The notes under the pieces: model-generated
Told to the model about the DNA's origin: nothing
The model's database searches: none
The model's input: the letters and a program-made list of their open reading frames with translations, nothing else
Part shown: positions 19,378 through 28,020 of the stretch, piece by piece
Layout of the letters: each line of letters starts with the position of its first letter
Position numbering within the stretch: the stretch's first letter is position 1
Program-made: the position numbers and the translations under genes
Assembly: GCF_004795255.1 (NCBI RefSeq)
Contig: NZ_SSBQ01000002.1
Span: 3,874,001-3,938,000 of the forward strand
DNA from: Streptomyces sp. RKND-216
Lineage (GTDB): Bacteria; Actinomycetota; Actinomycetes; Streptomycetales; Streptomycetaceae
Reading direction: 5' to 3'
Length of the DNA: 64,000 nucleotides

Positions 19378-19393
19378 TTGGAGGATCGTCCAA
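19378..19393. promoter_or_regulatory. Near-palindromic operator candidate before the FAH gene
   Basis: TTGGAGGATCGTCCAA is a 16-bp inverted repeat centred on GATC with one mismatched pair. It lies between a terminator and the FAH start 84 bases downstream. Geometry fits a dimeric GntR- or IclR-type repressor site, but no regulator gene is adjacent. Confidence 0.4.
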
Positions 19394-19476
19394 CACGCTG
19401 TGCGGTGGCCGTCCCCACCGTGATCGCCCGCGTATCCCGCCCGCTGCGGGGCGCGCCACGACCACGGGAGACGACC

Positions 19477-20334
19477 ATGAAGCTGCTGCGTGTCGGACCG
19501 CCTGGCGCGGAGCGCCCAGCCGCCTTGGACACCGACGGGGTGCTGCGGGATGTTGCCGCGGTGACGTCGGACATCGACGGCGCGCTGCTCGCCGACGACG
19601 CGGCCCTCGCCCGGGTACGGGCGGCGGTCGACGGCGGCGGCCTGCCCCGCCTCGACCCCGGCGCTCTGCGGATCGGCCCGCCGGTGGGCCGGGTCGGCAA
19701 GGTCGTGTGCATCGGCCTCAACTACCACGATCACGCGCGGGAGACGGGCGCCGCGGTCCCGGCGGAGCCGATCGTCTTCCTCAAGGCGGCGGACACCGTC
19801 GTCGGCCCCGACGACCCTGTCCTGGTGCCGCGGGGCAGCACGAGGACCGACTGGGAGGTCGAACTCGCCGTCGTCGTCGGCCGCACCGCGCGGTACCTGG
19901 AGACCGACGCACAGGCGCGCGCGTGCGTCGGCGGGTACGCCGTGGCCCACGACGTGTCCGAGCGCGAGTGGCAGCTGGAGCGCGGCGGCACCTGGGACAA
20001 GGGCAAGAACTGCGAGACGTTCAGCCCGCTGGGCCCCTGGCTGGTCACCCCCGACGAGGTCCCCGACCCGCAGGCGCTCGGCCTGCGGCTGCGCGTCGAC
20101 GGCCGGCTGATGCAGGACGGGACGACGGCCGACCAGATCTTCCCCGTGGCGGAGGTCCTCCGCTACCTCAGCGGCTTCATGGTGCTGCGGCCCGGCGACG
20201 TCGTCCTGACCGGCACCCCGGCGGGCGTGGCGATGGGCCGGCCCGAGCCCAAGCCGTACCTGAGGCCCGGCCACGTGGTCGACCTCGAGATCGACGGCCT
20301 CGGGCGTCAGCGCCAGGTCCTCACCGCGGCCTGA
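19477..20334 (+). CDS. Fumarylacetoacetate hydrolase family protein
   Basis: 285 residues from ATG 19477 (MKLLRVGPPGAERP). The FAH core is complete: CIGLNYHDHARE (about residue 76), the acidic metal ligands in DWEVELAVV, and KGKNCETFSPLGPWLV. C-terminal VLTGTPAGVAMGRPEPKPYL matches the 2-keto-4-pentenoate/oxaloacetate-type branch. These Mg/Mn enzymes cleave or hydrate C-C bonds of acylpyruvates; substrate is not set by sequence. Confidence 0.9.
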   Translation: MKLLRVGPPGAERPAALDTDGVLRDVAAVTSDIDGALLADDAALARVRAAVDGGGLPRLDPGALRIGPPVGRVGKVVCIGLNYHDHARETGAAVPAEPIVFLKAADTVVGPDDPVLVPRGSTRTDWEVELAVVVGRTARYLETDAQARACVGGYAVAHDVSEREWQLERGGTWDKGKNCETFSPLGPWLVTPDEVPDPQALGLRLRVDGRLMQDGTTADQIFPVAEVLRYLSGFMVLRPGDVVLTGTPAGVAMGRPEPKPYLRPGHVVDLEIDGLGRQRQVLTAA

Positions 20335-20342
20335 GGTTCCGT

Positions 20343-20370
20343 TCCCGCCGGGGCCTCGCCCCCGGCGGGA
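20343..20370. terminator. Bidirectional terminator
   Basis: TCCCGCCGGGG (20343-20353) and CCCCGGCGGGA (20360-20370) form a perfect 11-bp stem with a six-base loop between the convergent FAH and oxidoreductase genes. Confidence 0.8.
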
Positions 20371-20398
20371 GTGGTCGCGGGCCGGTGGCGGGGGACTC

Positions 20399-21469
20399 TC
20401 ACACCCCGGCGGCGAGGGCGACGGTACGGCCCTCCCGGGCTGAGGTGCGTGCGGCCTCCAGCACGCGCAGCGCCTCCGCGGCCTCGCGGGCCGTGACCGG
20501 AGCCGGCCCGCCGTCGCGGAGTGCCGCCGCCACCCCGGCGTAGTACGCGGGGTAGTCGCCGGCCTCGCTCGGTACCCGTGCCGCCGCGTCCAGGTCCCCC
20601 AGGGTTCCCCATGCCGCTTCCGGTTCCACTCCCCACGGTGTGCCGGGCTCAGGCAGGGCGCCCGCCCGCAGAGCCGCCTCCTGTGGGTCGAGGCCGTGCT
20701 TCACGTAGGCCGCCTTCGTCCCCAGGACCCGGAAGCGCGGCCCGAGTTGTGCTGCGGTCGCACTCATCCACAGGTGCGAGCGCGCCCCGTTCCGGTGGGT
20801 CAGCGCCACGAACACGTCGTCGTCCGCCTCCGCCCCGGCACGCCGGACGTCGGATTCCGCATACACCGACGTGACGGGTCCGAGGAGCGCCAGGGCCTGG
20901 TCGACGAGGTGGCTGCCGAGGTCGTACAGCAGGCCGCCCACCTCGCCGGGGTCGCCCGACTCGCGCCAGCCGCCCTTGAGCTCCGGCCGCCACCGCTCGA
21001 AGCGGGACTCGAAGCGCAGCACCTCGCCGAGCGCGCCCTCGGCGACCAGCGCCCGCACGGTGCGGAAGTCGTTGTCCCAGCGGCGGTTCTGGAACGGGGA
21101 CAGCAGCAGCCCGCGCTCCTCCGCGAGCGCGGCGAGGTGCTCGGCCTCGGCCGCCGTCGCGGCCAGCGGCTTGTCGACGACGACGGGCAGCCCGGCCCGC
21201 AGGGCGCGTTCGGCCAGCGGCACGTGTGTCCTGTTCGGGGAGGCCACGACGACCAGGTCGAGCGCGTCGGCCCGGGCGAACAGCTCGTCGGCGGTGGCGA
21301 CGGTACGGACGTCCGCGCCGCGGTCGCGGGCCACCTGCGCCCGGCGCTCGGGGTTCGCGGTGACCACGGTGTCGAGGACGAGACCGTCGGTCGCGGCGAT
21401 CAGCGGGGCGTGGAAGGCGGAGCCGGCGAGGCCGTAGCCGAGGAGGCCGACGCGGAGCGATGCGTTCAT
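20399..21469 (-). CDS. Gfo/Idh/MocA family oxidoreductase
   Basis: 356 residues. The N-terminal Rossmann motif is VGLLGYGLAGSAFH, the consensus EKP motif reads DKPLA (about residue 97), and the catalytic-type His is in DLGSHLVDQAL. The family oxidises or reduces sugars, inositols and related polyols with NAD(P). No sugar-transport genes lie nearby, so substrate is open. Confidence 0.9.
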   Translation of the reverse strand: MNASLRVGLLGYGLAGSAFHAPLIAATDGLVLDTVVTANPERRAQVARDRGADVRTVATADELFARADALDLVVVASPNRTHVPLAERALRAGLPVVVDKPLAATAAEAEHLAALAEERGLLLSPFQNRRWDNDFRTVRALVAEGALGEVLRFESRFERWRPELKGGWRESGDPGEVGGLLYDLGSHLVDQALALLGPVTSVYAESDVRRAGAEADDDVFVALTHRNGARSHLWMSATAAQLGPRFRVLGTKAAYVKHGLDPQEAALRAGALPEPGTPWGVEPEAAWGTLGDLDAAARVPSEAGDYPAYYAGVAAALRDGGPAPVTAREAAEALRVLEAARTSAREGRTVALAAGV

Positions 21470-21600
21470 GGGGCCAGTCTCCCAACGGTCGCCGCGGGCT
21501 CCATGTGCAGGTCCGGGCCCCGGGGCCGGGGGCGCAGGCGTATGCCCCGGTAGGGTGAAACCGGCGCACGGACCGAACCCACCAGCAGGGAGCCGTCAAC

Positions 21601-22380
21601 GTGGCAGAGCGCAAGCCGATCGAGTCCTGGCTCACCGACATGGACGGTGTGCTGATGCACGAGGGCGTGCCGGTGCCCGGCGCCGACGCGTTCGTCAAGC
21701 GCCTGAAGGAGTCCGAGCGCCCCTTCCTCGTGCTGACGAACAACTCGATGTACACGCCGCGCGACCTGCACGCCCGGCTGTCGCGGATCGGTCTGGAGGT
21801 GCCGATCGAGAACATCTGGACGTCCGCCCTGGCGACCGCCCAGTTCCTGGACGACCAGCGGCCGGGCGGCACCGCGTACGTCATCGGCGAGGCCGGTCTG
21901 ACGACGGCGATGCACGACATCGGCTACGTCCTCACCGACCACGCCCCGGACTACGTCGTGCTGGGCGAGACCCGCACCTACTCCTTCGAGGCGCTGACCA
22001 AGGCGATCCGGCTGATCAACGACGGCGCACGGTTCATCGCCACCAACCCCGACGAGACCGGGCCCTCCATGGAGGGCGCGCTGCCCGCGACGGGCGCGGT
22101 CGCCGCACTGATCACCAAGGCGACCGGACGCGAGCCCTACTTCGTCGGGAAGCCGAACCCGCTGATGATGCGCGCCGGGCTGAACGCCATCGGTGCGCAC
22201 TCGGAGACGACGGCGATGATCGGCGACCGGATGGACACCGACGTGCGGGCCGGCATGGAGGCCGGCCTGGAGACGTTCCTGGTGCTCACCGGTGTCACCC
22301 GGCCGCACGAGGTGGACCTCTTCCCGTACCGGCCGTCCACCGTGGTCGACTCCATCGCGGACCTCGTCCAGCGCGTCTGA
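21601..22380 (+). CDS. HAD-IIA family phosphatase (NagD-like)
   Basis: 259 residues, GTG start after AGGGAG. The HAD nucleophile motif is [11 protein letters not shown] (Asp near residue 13), motif II is LTNNS and motif III/IV is GKPNPLMMR...[13 protein letters not shown]. The IIA cap type matches NagD/p-nitrophenyl phosphatases that dephosphorylate nucleotides or sugar phosphates. It is divergent from the oxidoreductase. Confidence 0.92.
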   Translation: MAERKPIESWLTDMDGVLMHEGVPVPGADAFVKRLKESERPFLVLTNNSMYTPRDLHARLSRIGLEVPIENIWTSALATAQFLDDQRPGGTAYVIGEAGLTTAMHDIGYVLTDHAPDYVVLGETRTYSFEALTKAIRLINDGARFIATNPDETGPSMEGALPATGAVAALITKATGREPYFVGKPNPLMMRAGLNAIGAHSETTAMIGDRMDTDVRAGMEAGLETFLVLTGVTRPHEVDLFPYRPSTVVDSIADLVQRV

Positions 22381-22506
22381 CGGTCCGTCCGGACCGCCGC
22401 CCGCCCGGACGGCCGTGCGCCACCCGCGCGGCGTAGCACCGGCGCTCCCGGGATGCGGGCCGCGCCGGAGCGGGTGATCTTCGAGGCAGCGACCCGGAGG
22501 TTCCCC

Positions 22507-23289
22507 ATGCACCGCTCACCCGCTCCGCCCGCCCGCGCCCGCGGACGCTCACTCTCCGCCGCCGCGCGGGCCGCCTCGGTCACCGCGGGTGCGGTGGCGG
22601 CGGTCGCGGCCTGCACGCTCGCCGCCCCGGCCGTGGCTGCCGCCGCGCCCGCCGAGCCGGGCGCCGGCGGGCCCGTCGAGGTGACGCCCCGGCACGCCGA
22701 GCCCGGCAGCCAGGTCGAGCTGCGGACGGACTTCTGCGAGGTGGAGCGCACCGCGTTCGCCACGTCTGTCGCCTTCGAGGCGGACGTCGATCTGCAACGC
22801 ACTGAGGACGGCGCCGCCTTCCACGGCTACGCGGTGATCAGCCGGGACGCGGAGCTGGGGACGTACGGGCTCACCGTGGTGTGCGGGGAGGACGAGAAGC
22901 GGGGCGAGGGCTCGTTCAAGGTCGTCCCGGCGGGCGACGACGGCGGTCAGGGCCGCGACGGCGGCCAGGGCGGCGATGGCGAGGAGGCCGGTGCCGGGTA
23001 CGAGGACGGCCGCCCGGGGGGCGAGCCGCACGCGGGCCGGGACCCCGGCGGCCACGACCGGCCGCCGTGGGAGTCGGAGGAGGGCGGGCCGTACGAGCCG
23101 GACGACCCGCATGCGTCGCCCGTCGCTCCCGTGCGCGCGGGCGGCGGCGGGACGGCCGGCGACCACGCCTCCGCGGCGACGGACACCGCCGAGCGGGCCG
23201 GTCTCGCCCTGGCCGGGGGCGCCGCCGTCGCGGGTGCCGTGACCTGGGCGGTACGCCGGCGCCGCGCCCGCGCCCAGCCGGGCGGGTGA
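22507..23289 (+). CDS. Secreted, C-terminally anchored protein next to sortase
   Basis: 260 residues from ATG 22507, with GGAGG 6 bases upstream. A signal peptide ends near AAPAVAAAAPA. The folded part (about residues 60-140) contains two Cys (DFCEVER and TVVCGED), likely a disulfide. A low-complexity Gly/Asp/Pro-rich linker of about 75 residues precedes one membrane helix (AGLALAGGAAVAGAVTWAV) and an Arg-rich tail. It has no LPxTG motif, so it is not an ordinary sortase substrate, yet it directly precedes the sortase and probably works with it at the surface. Confidence 0.75.
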   Translation: MHRSPAPPARARGRSLSAAARAASVTAGAVAAVAACTLAAPAVAAAAPAEPGAGGPVEVTPRHAEPGSQVELRTDFCEVERTAFATSVAFEADVDLQRTEDGAAFHGYAVISRDAELGTYGLTVVCGEDEKRGEGSFKVVPAGDDGGQGRDGGQGGDGEEAGAGYEDGRPGGEPHAGRDPGGHDRPPWESEEGGPYEPDDPHASPVAPVRAGGGGTAGDHASAATDTAERAGLALAGGAAVAGAVTWAVRRRRARAQPGG

Positions 23290-23296
23290 ACCCGCG

Positions 23297-24001
23297 GTGA
23301 CGGCGGACGGCGCGGGACAGCCGCAGGCGCCGGAGGACGGGCGGCCCTCCGGCCGGGGGCGGCTGACCACCGGCACGATCTGGGCGCTGCTCATCCTCGG
23401 CCTGTGGATCTGGGGGCGGGCCGCCACCGACGGGGGGCTCGACGGCCCGGCACACGGCGACGTCTCCGCGGCCGGGCGGCAGTTCGGCGGCGGCGAGCCG
23501 CTGCCCGCCGCGCACGCGCCGCTGGACGAGGTCGGCCGCCCGGTGCGCCTGGAGATCCCCTCGCTCGACATCCGGGCCCGCATCGAACCCACCGGACTCG
23601 ACGACCGCGGCGGCGTCGCCGCCCCGCCGTACGCACGCGCGGGGGCGGTCGGCTGGTACCGGGAGGGCCCGAAGCCCGGCGAACGGGGCGTCGCCCTGGT
23701 CGTCGGCCACGTCGACACCGACACCCGCCGAGCGGTCTTCTACGGGCTGAGCACGGTCGAACGCGGCACCGAGGTGCGGGTGACCGGCGAGAACGGCCGG
23801 GTCGCCCAATTCACCGTCGAGTCCGCGGAGGTGGTCCAGGGCGAGGGCTTCGAGGCCGAACGCGCCTACGGGCAGCGGGAGAGGGGTCGTGCGGAGCTGC
23901 GGCTGCTCACCTGCGGCGGCACCTACGACCGGCAGGAGCGCGCCTACACCTCCAACGTCGTGGTGTCCGCCTACCTGACGGGCACGCATGCGACGGCCTG
24001 A
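23297..24001 (+). CDS. Class F sortase
   Basis: 234 residues, GTG start seven bases after the previous stop. There is one membrane anchor (TIWALLILGLWIWG). The catalytic triad is visible: His138 in VVGHVDTD, Cys206 in LRLLTCGG and Arg215 in DRQERAYTSN. Class F is the actinobacterial type with poorly defined substrates. It overlaps the GH6 gene by 14 bases. Confidence 0.92.
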   Translation: MTADGAGQPQAPEDGRPSGRGRLTTGTIWALLILGLWIWGRAATDGGLDGPAHGDVSAAGRQFGGGEPLPAAHAPLDEVGRPVRLEIPSLDIRARIEPTGLDDRGGVAAPPYARAGAVGWYREGPKPGERGVALVVGHVDTDTRRAVFYGLSTVERGTEVRVTGENGRVAQFTVESAEVVQGEGFEAERAYGQRERGRAELRLLTCGGTYDRQERAYTSNVVVSAYLTGTHATA

Positions 24002-25046
24002 GCGGCAGCGGCGGACGGCTCCACGTGCCACGGCGGTGCGCGTCGCCGGAGTGCGGGTCGCGGCCGTGCTCGTCGCGGCGGCGGTGCTCGGCGGCTGCGC
24101 CGGTACCGGAGGCGGGCCGTCCCGGGCGGCGACGGACGGCTCGGGCGGCCACGGCGACGGGGCGCCGTTCTGGAACAACCCGGCGGGCCCGGCCGAACGG
24201 CAGGCCGCCGCCTACCGCGCCGCCGGGCGGCACCGTGACGCGGAGCTGATCGAACGGATCGCGGACCGCCCGGTGGCCGAGTGGCTCGGCGCCGAGCGCG
24301 CCGAGGCCGAGGAACAGGCGCGTGCCCACACCGCGGCCGCCGGTGCGGCAGGACGGCGAGCGGTGCTCGTGCTGTACAACATCCCGCACCGGGACTGCGG
24401 CCAGTACTCGCGCGGCGGCGCCCCCGACGCCGCCGCCTACCGGGAGTGGCTGGCGGGCGTGGTGCGCGGTATCGGCGGCCGGCCGGCCACCGTGATCGTG
24501 GAGCCGGACGCGCTCCCGCACCTGCTCCAGGAGGGCTGCACCCCGCACCGTTTCCACGACGAGCGGTACCGGCTGCTGCACGAGGCGGTGACGTCGCTGG
24601 CCGCGCTCGCCGACACCGACGTCTACCTGGACGCCGGCAACGCCGGCTGGATCCGCGACCCCGGCGCGCTGGTGGAGCCGCTGCGGAAGGCCGGCGTCGG
24701 CGCGGCGGACGGCTTCGCACTGAACGTCGCCAACTTCCGGACCACCGCCGCGAGTGTCGCCTACGGCCGGGAGCTGTCCCGGAAGCTCGGCGGGGCGCAT
24801 TTCGTCGTCGACACCAGCCGGAACGGCAACGGCCCGGCCGACGGGACGGGCGAGGCCGCCTGGTGCAACCCCCCGGGGCGGGCGCTCGGCACGCCCCCGA
24901 CCACCCGCACCGGGCACGAGCGGGTGGACGCCTACCTGTGGATCAAGCGCCCCGGCGAGTCGGACGGGAGCTGCGGCGGGGCGCCGGAGGCGGGGGAGTG
25001 GTTCCCCCGGTACGCCCTCGCGCTGGCCCGCCAGGCCCGCCCCTGA
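23988..25046 (+). CDS. cslZ: GH6 endoglucanase-like lipoprotein (CslZ-type)
   Basis: 352 residues. Signal peptide with lipobox VLGGC (Cys near residue 37), so it is predicted to be tethered to the outer face of the membrane. GH6 features: VLYNIPHRDCGQYSRGG, the proton-donor Asp in VIVEPDALPHL, DAGNAGWI, and VVDTSRNGNGP with the candidate base. In model streptomycetes a GH6 enzyme (CslZ) works with CslA and GlxA on a cellulose-like tip glycan. Here it is coupled to the sortase and faces glxA. The symbol is by context and family, not by proven function. Confidence 0.85.
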   Translation: MRRPERQRRTAPRATAVRVAGVRVAAVLVAAAVLGGCAGTGGGPSRAATDGSGGHGDGAPFWNNPAGPAERQAAAYRAAGRHRDAELIERIADRPVAEWLGAERAEAEEQARAHTAAAGAAGRRAVLVLYNIPHRDCGQYSRGGAPDAAAYREWLAGVVRGIGGRPATVIVEPDALPHLLQEGCTPHRFHDERYRLLHEAVTSLAALADTDVYLDAGNAGWIRDPGALVEPLRKAGVGAADGFALNVANFRTTAASVAYGRELSRKLGGAHFVVDTSRNGNGPADGTGEAAWCNPPGRALGTPPTTRTGHERVDAYLWIKRPGESDGSCGGAPEAGEWFPRYALALARQARP

Positions 25047-25074
25047 CCGTGAGGCCGCGGAGCGGGCCGGAGGG

Positions 25075-27081
25075 TCAGTACCCCGGGTCGGGCGGCGGGG
25101 GCCGTCGGGTGGTGGCGGGTGACGGCGCGTCGGGGTCGGCCGGCACCCGCAGCCACACCGCCTCCGACGGGACGCCGCGCTCGTCCACCGCGACCACCAT
25201 GTACCAGCCGGGCGGCACCAGCCACGGTTCCTCCGGCAGCGTGACGCGCACGCCGTCGGCCGTGAGCGTGAACTCCAGCGCGACCGACCGCTGTTCGACG
25301 TTAGTGACATGCGTGGCGGAGCCGGGGCGGATGAGCCGCATCCGCGCGAGGGAGCGGGCGTCCTCGGTGCGGTAGGTCACGCTCTCGCCGAGGGCGACGG
25401 TCTCCCTGCCGCGCCGGGTGTCGTGCAGCGCCGGCCGGTCGCCGTCCCGGTGCAGGTAGGGCGGCTCGTAGACGCCGATGCGCTGCTCGAAGTCGCCGGG
25501 ACGGGTCTCCTCGGTGTCGGCGAACAACGGGTCGGAGCCGAACGTCATCACCCGTCCGTCGGGCAGCAGCAGTCCGCCGGAGTGGTAGTTGCGGCCCACG
25601 AGCGGGTCGGCGACCTGCTCGAACGTGCGCCGGCCGGGGTGGTAGAGCGCGGCGGCGAGGACGTCGCCGGTGCCCCGGGCGCGATACCCGCCGGAACCGC
25701 CGGTGACCAGGACGGTGTCGTCGGGCAGTACGACGCCGGTGGGATAGCGCACCTCGGCGTACAGGTCGGGGCCGTCGGTGAAGCGCGGCCGGGGCGCGTC
25801 GAGGTCGACGAGCGCGGTGCGGGCCGTGGACTTTGCGCTTTCGCCGACTCCGCCGCCGCCGAGCACCATGTACCGCTGCTTCTGCGCCGGCGGCAGCAGG
25901 ACGGACATCGACGTCTCCAGCACGTCGGGCCGGCTGAGGCCGGGCACTTCGGTGAACTCGTCGGTCTCCAGGTTCCACACGCCGGGGGTGCGGCCCCGGT
26001 CGGCCGGCCCGTAGCCGGCGTTGGAGCCGGTGTAGAAGATCCGGCCGTCCCCGGCGAGGAAGAGCGCGGGGTAGGTGGGCAGGAAGCGGGCGTCGGGCAG
26101 GTACTCCCAGCTCCGGGTGCGTGGATCGTAGACCTCGTTCCTACCGGGGACGACCTGCCCGATTTCGTCCAGGCCGGACACCGCCAGCACGCGGCCGTCC
26201 GCGAGCGTGGTGAGGGTGGGGTACCAGCGGGCCTCGCCCATCGGGTCGACCGGGATGTACCGCTCGGCGACCGGGTCGAACTCGTAGGCGGTGTCGATGC
26301 CCTGAAAGTCCTTCTTGTCGAAGGACAGCTTCTGCGCGATGCCGTAGACGTTCCGCCGCTCCGCACCGCGCAGGCCGTGCACGCGGTACTGGTCCTGGGC
26401 GCCGGTGGCGGGTGCACGGCCCTTCTTCCGTGCCTCGACGTAGACCCGGGCGCTGCCCGGGGTGACGGTCACCTCGCCGGTGTCGGGGTCGACGGTCTTG
26501 TCGGCGCGCGGGACGAGCAGGTTGTCCTGGGCTGCGAAGGTCTTCCCGTTGCGACGGCCGGTGAAGAGGGTGCCCTCGGCGAGGGTCTTCGCCCGGTCGG
26601 GGTTCTCGTTGTAGACGATCATCAGGCCGCCGGCCTTCTCCACGTCCCCTTCGAGGGTCTCGTACCGCCGGGTGCCGCCGGCCACGAGGAGGTGGCCGTC
26701 GGGGAGTTGGGCGTGTCCGGAGCAGAACAGGTCGGCGGGGGTGGGGACGTTCCGGAAGGTGCCGGTTGCCGGGTCCCACAGCACGGTGCGGAACGTGCCG
26801 GCGTCGAACATTCGCGCGTCGTTGCCGGAGCCGGCGACGAGCAGCACCTTGCCGGTGTGCAGCAGTGCGGCGTGGATGGTGTTGATGCGGTACCGCTCGG
26901 GCACGTCGACGGTCTGCCAGCGGCCGTTCTCCGCGAGGTAGCCGGGCCGGCGGATGCGGTGGTCGTGGTAGGCGTCGGCGGCGATGTCGTACAGCACCGG
27001 CCCGTTGAGCCCGGCGAGCACACACGCCGCCGCCAGGCCCAGGGCGAGACGGCGGGTCCTGCGGCTCGGGCGGTACCTCAT
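25075..27081 (-). CDS. glxA: GlxA-type copper radical oxidase (galactose oxidase-like)
   Basis: 668 residues: an N-terminal signal anchor (LALGLAAACVLAGLNG), kelch-like seven-blade domain and C-terminal Ig-like domain. Galactose-oxidase active-site residues align: Cys120 in LFCSGHA and Tyr287 in ARWYPTL (thioether pair, with stacking Trp286), axial Tyr499 and ligand His500 in GRNYHSGG, and His591 in SATHVTNVEQR. GlxA matures tip glycan and is needed for normal hyphal development in S. lividans. Its usual upstream partner cslA is missing here. Confidence 0.95.
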   Translation of the reverse strand: MRYRPSRRTRRLALGLAAACVLAGLNGPVLYDIAADAYHDHRIRRPGYLAENGRWQTVDVPERYRINTIHAALLHTGKVLLVAGSGNDARMFDAGTFRTVLWDPATGTFRNVPTPADLFCSGHAQLPDGHLLVAGGTRRYETLEGDVEKAGGLMIVYNENPDRAKTLAEGTLFTGRRNGKTFAAQDNLLVPRADKTVDPDTGEVTVTPGSARVYVEARKKGRAPATGAQDQYRVHGLRGAERRNVYGIAQKLSFDKKDFQGIDTAYEFDPVAERYIPVDPMGEARWYPTLTTLADGRVLAVSGLDEIGQVVPGRNEVYDPRTRSWEYLPDARFLPTYPALFLAGDGRIFYTGSNAGYGPADRGRTPGVWNLETDEFTEVPGLSRPDVLETSMSVLLPPAQKQRYMVLGGGGVGESAKSTARTALVDLDAPRPRFTDGPDLYAEVRYPTGVVLPDDTVLVTGGSGGYRARGTGDVLAAALYHPGRRTFEQVADPLVGRNYHSGGLLLPDGRVMTFGSDPLFADTEETRPGDFEQRIGVYEPPYLHRDGDRPALHDTRRGRETVALGESVTYRTEDARSLARMRLIRPGSATHVTNVEQRSVALEFTLTADGVRVTLPEEPWLVPPGWYMVVAVDERGVPSEAVWLRVPADPDAPSPATTRRPPPPDPGY

Positions 27082-27217
27082 CTGTCACGTCCGGGGTGAT
27101 AGGTGACGCTTCGTCCGGCTTCACGATATTCCTCCATGCCGCCTGCTTCGCGGAACGCGGGTCCGGTCGGACGTGTCGGGTGGGCGGTTGCGGAGCCGGG
27201 GCGGCGCGGGTTCTGTG

Positions 27218-27231
27218 ATTGGTCTGGACAT
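27218..27231. promoter_or_regulatory. Degenerate DasR-like half-conserved site
   Basis: ATTGGTCTGGACAT matches the left side of the dre consensus (TGGTCTAGACCA), but the right arm degenerates. It lies exactly 40 bp upstream of the better site at 27258-27273, so the same helix face is presented. Confidence 0.45.
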
Positions 27232-27257
27232 GCCGAAGTGGTGGCGCTAGTTTCGCA

Positions 27258-27273
27258 ATTGGTCTGGACCAGA
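27258..27273. promoter_or_regulatory. DasR-responsive element (dre)-like site
   Basis: ATTGGTCTGGACCAGA has a TGGTCTGGACCA core that differs from the DasR consensus TGGTCTAGACCA at one base. It sits 47 bases before the LPMO start, in the region divergent from glxA. DasR, released by glucosamine-6-phosphate, represses chitin-utilisation genes in Streptomyces. Confidence 0.75.
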
Positions 27274-27319
27274 AGCGCGCGACTCCCGTTCCCCACACCC
27301 CCACACCGATGGAGCAGGC

Positions 27320-27913
27320 ATGCGACGAAGGATCAGTACGACGTCGGCGGCGATCGGCATGGCCGCGATCACCGTTCTCGCCACCGGCGGCAGCGCCCAG
27401 GCCCACGGGTACTCCTCCAGCCCCACCAGCCGTCAGGCGTTCTGCGCCGACGGCGCGGTCAGCGGCTGCGGCGCCATCCAGTGGGAGCCGCAGAGCGTCG
27501 AAGGGCCGAAGGGCTTCCCGCAGGGCGGCCCCAGCGACGGCACCCTCTGCGCCGGCGGCAACGGCCGCTTCTCCGAACTCGACGACCCGCGCGGCGGCGA
27601 CTGGCCGACCAGCAACGTGCCGTCCGGACAGGACTTCACCTTCACCTGGACGAACACCGCGCGGCACTCCACCACCGACTACCGGTACTACGTGACCAAG
27701 GACGGCTGGGACCCGTCCCAGCCGCTGACCCGGTCGGCGCTGGAACTCGACCCGTTCCTGGTCGTGCCGATGGACGGGCGTCAGCCCGCCGCCGAGGAGA
27801 GCCACACCGGGCGCCTGCCCGGCAAGTCCGGCCGTCACATGATCTTCTCCGTGTGGACGGTCGCGGACACCGGCAACGCGTTCTACGCCTGCTCGGACGT
27901 GAACTTCCAGTAG
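27320..27913 (+). CDS. AA10 lytic polysaccharide monooxygenase
   Basis: 197 residues. Signal peptide ends at SAQA, leaving His29 as mature N-terminus (HGYSSSP...); with His116 (TNTARHSTTDYRYY) it forms the copper histidine brace. Aromatic FYACSDVNF closes the domain. There is no carbohydrate-binding module. It cleaves chitin or cellulose oxidatively. Position beside glxA suggests the LpmP-like LPMO linked to CslA/GlxA glycan in S. coelicolor, while the DasR-like sites point to chitin-responsive control. Confidence 0.94.
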   Translation: MRRRISTTSAAIGMAAITVLATGGSAQAHGYSSSPTSRQAFCADGAVSGCGAIQWEPQSVEGPKGFPQGGPSDGTLCAGGNGRFSELDDPRGGDWPTSNVPSGQDFTFTWTNTARHSTTDYRYYVTKDGWDPSQPLTRSALELDPFLVVPMDGRQPAAEESHTGRLPGKSGRHMIFSVWTVADTGNAFYACSDVNFQ

Positions 27914-27946
27914 GCCGGACGCTCCGGCCCCGCACCGCGGGCCCGC

Positions 27947-27989
27947 ACGGCCCCGGCCCCCGCGCCACGGCGGCGGGGGCCGGGGCCGT
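27947..27989 (+). terminator. Terminator of the LPMO gene
   Basis: A 16-bp perfect stem ACGGCCCCGGCCCCCG (27947-27962) and CGGGGGCCGGGGCCGT (27974-27989) with an 11-base loop, 34 bases after the LPMO stop. Confidence 0.85.
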
Positions 27990-28020
27990 CCCCGGTGCCG
28001 TGCGGTGACACCATGACGGC

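Noticed and set aside
22507..23289. Sortase substrate with LPxTG-type signal
   Set aside because: C-terminal helix and basic tail are present but no LPxTG/LAxTG motif could be found.
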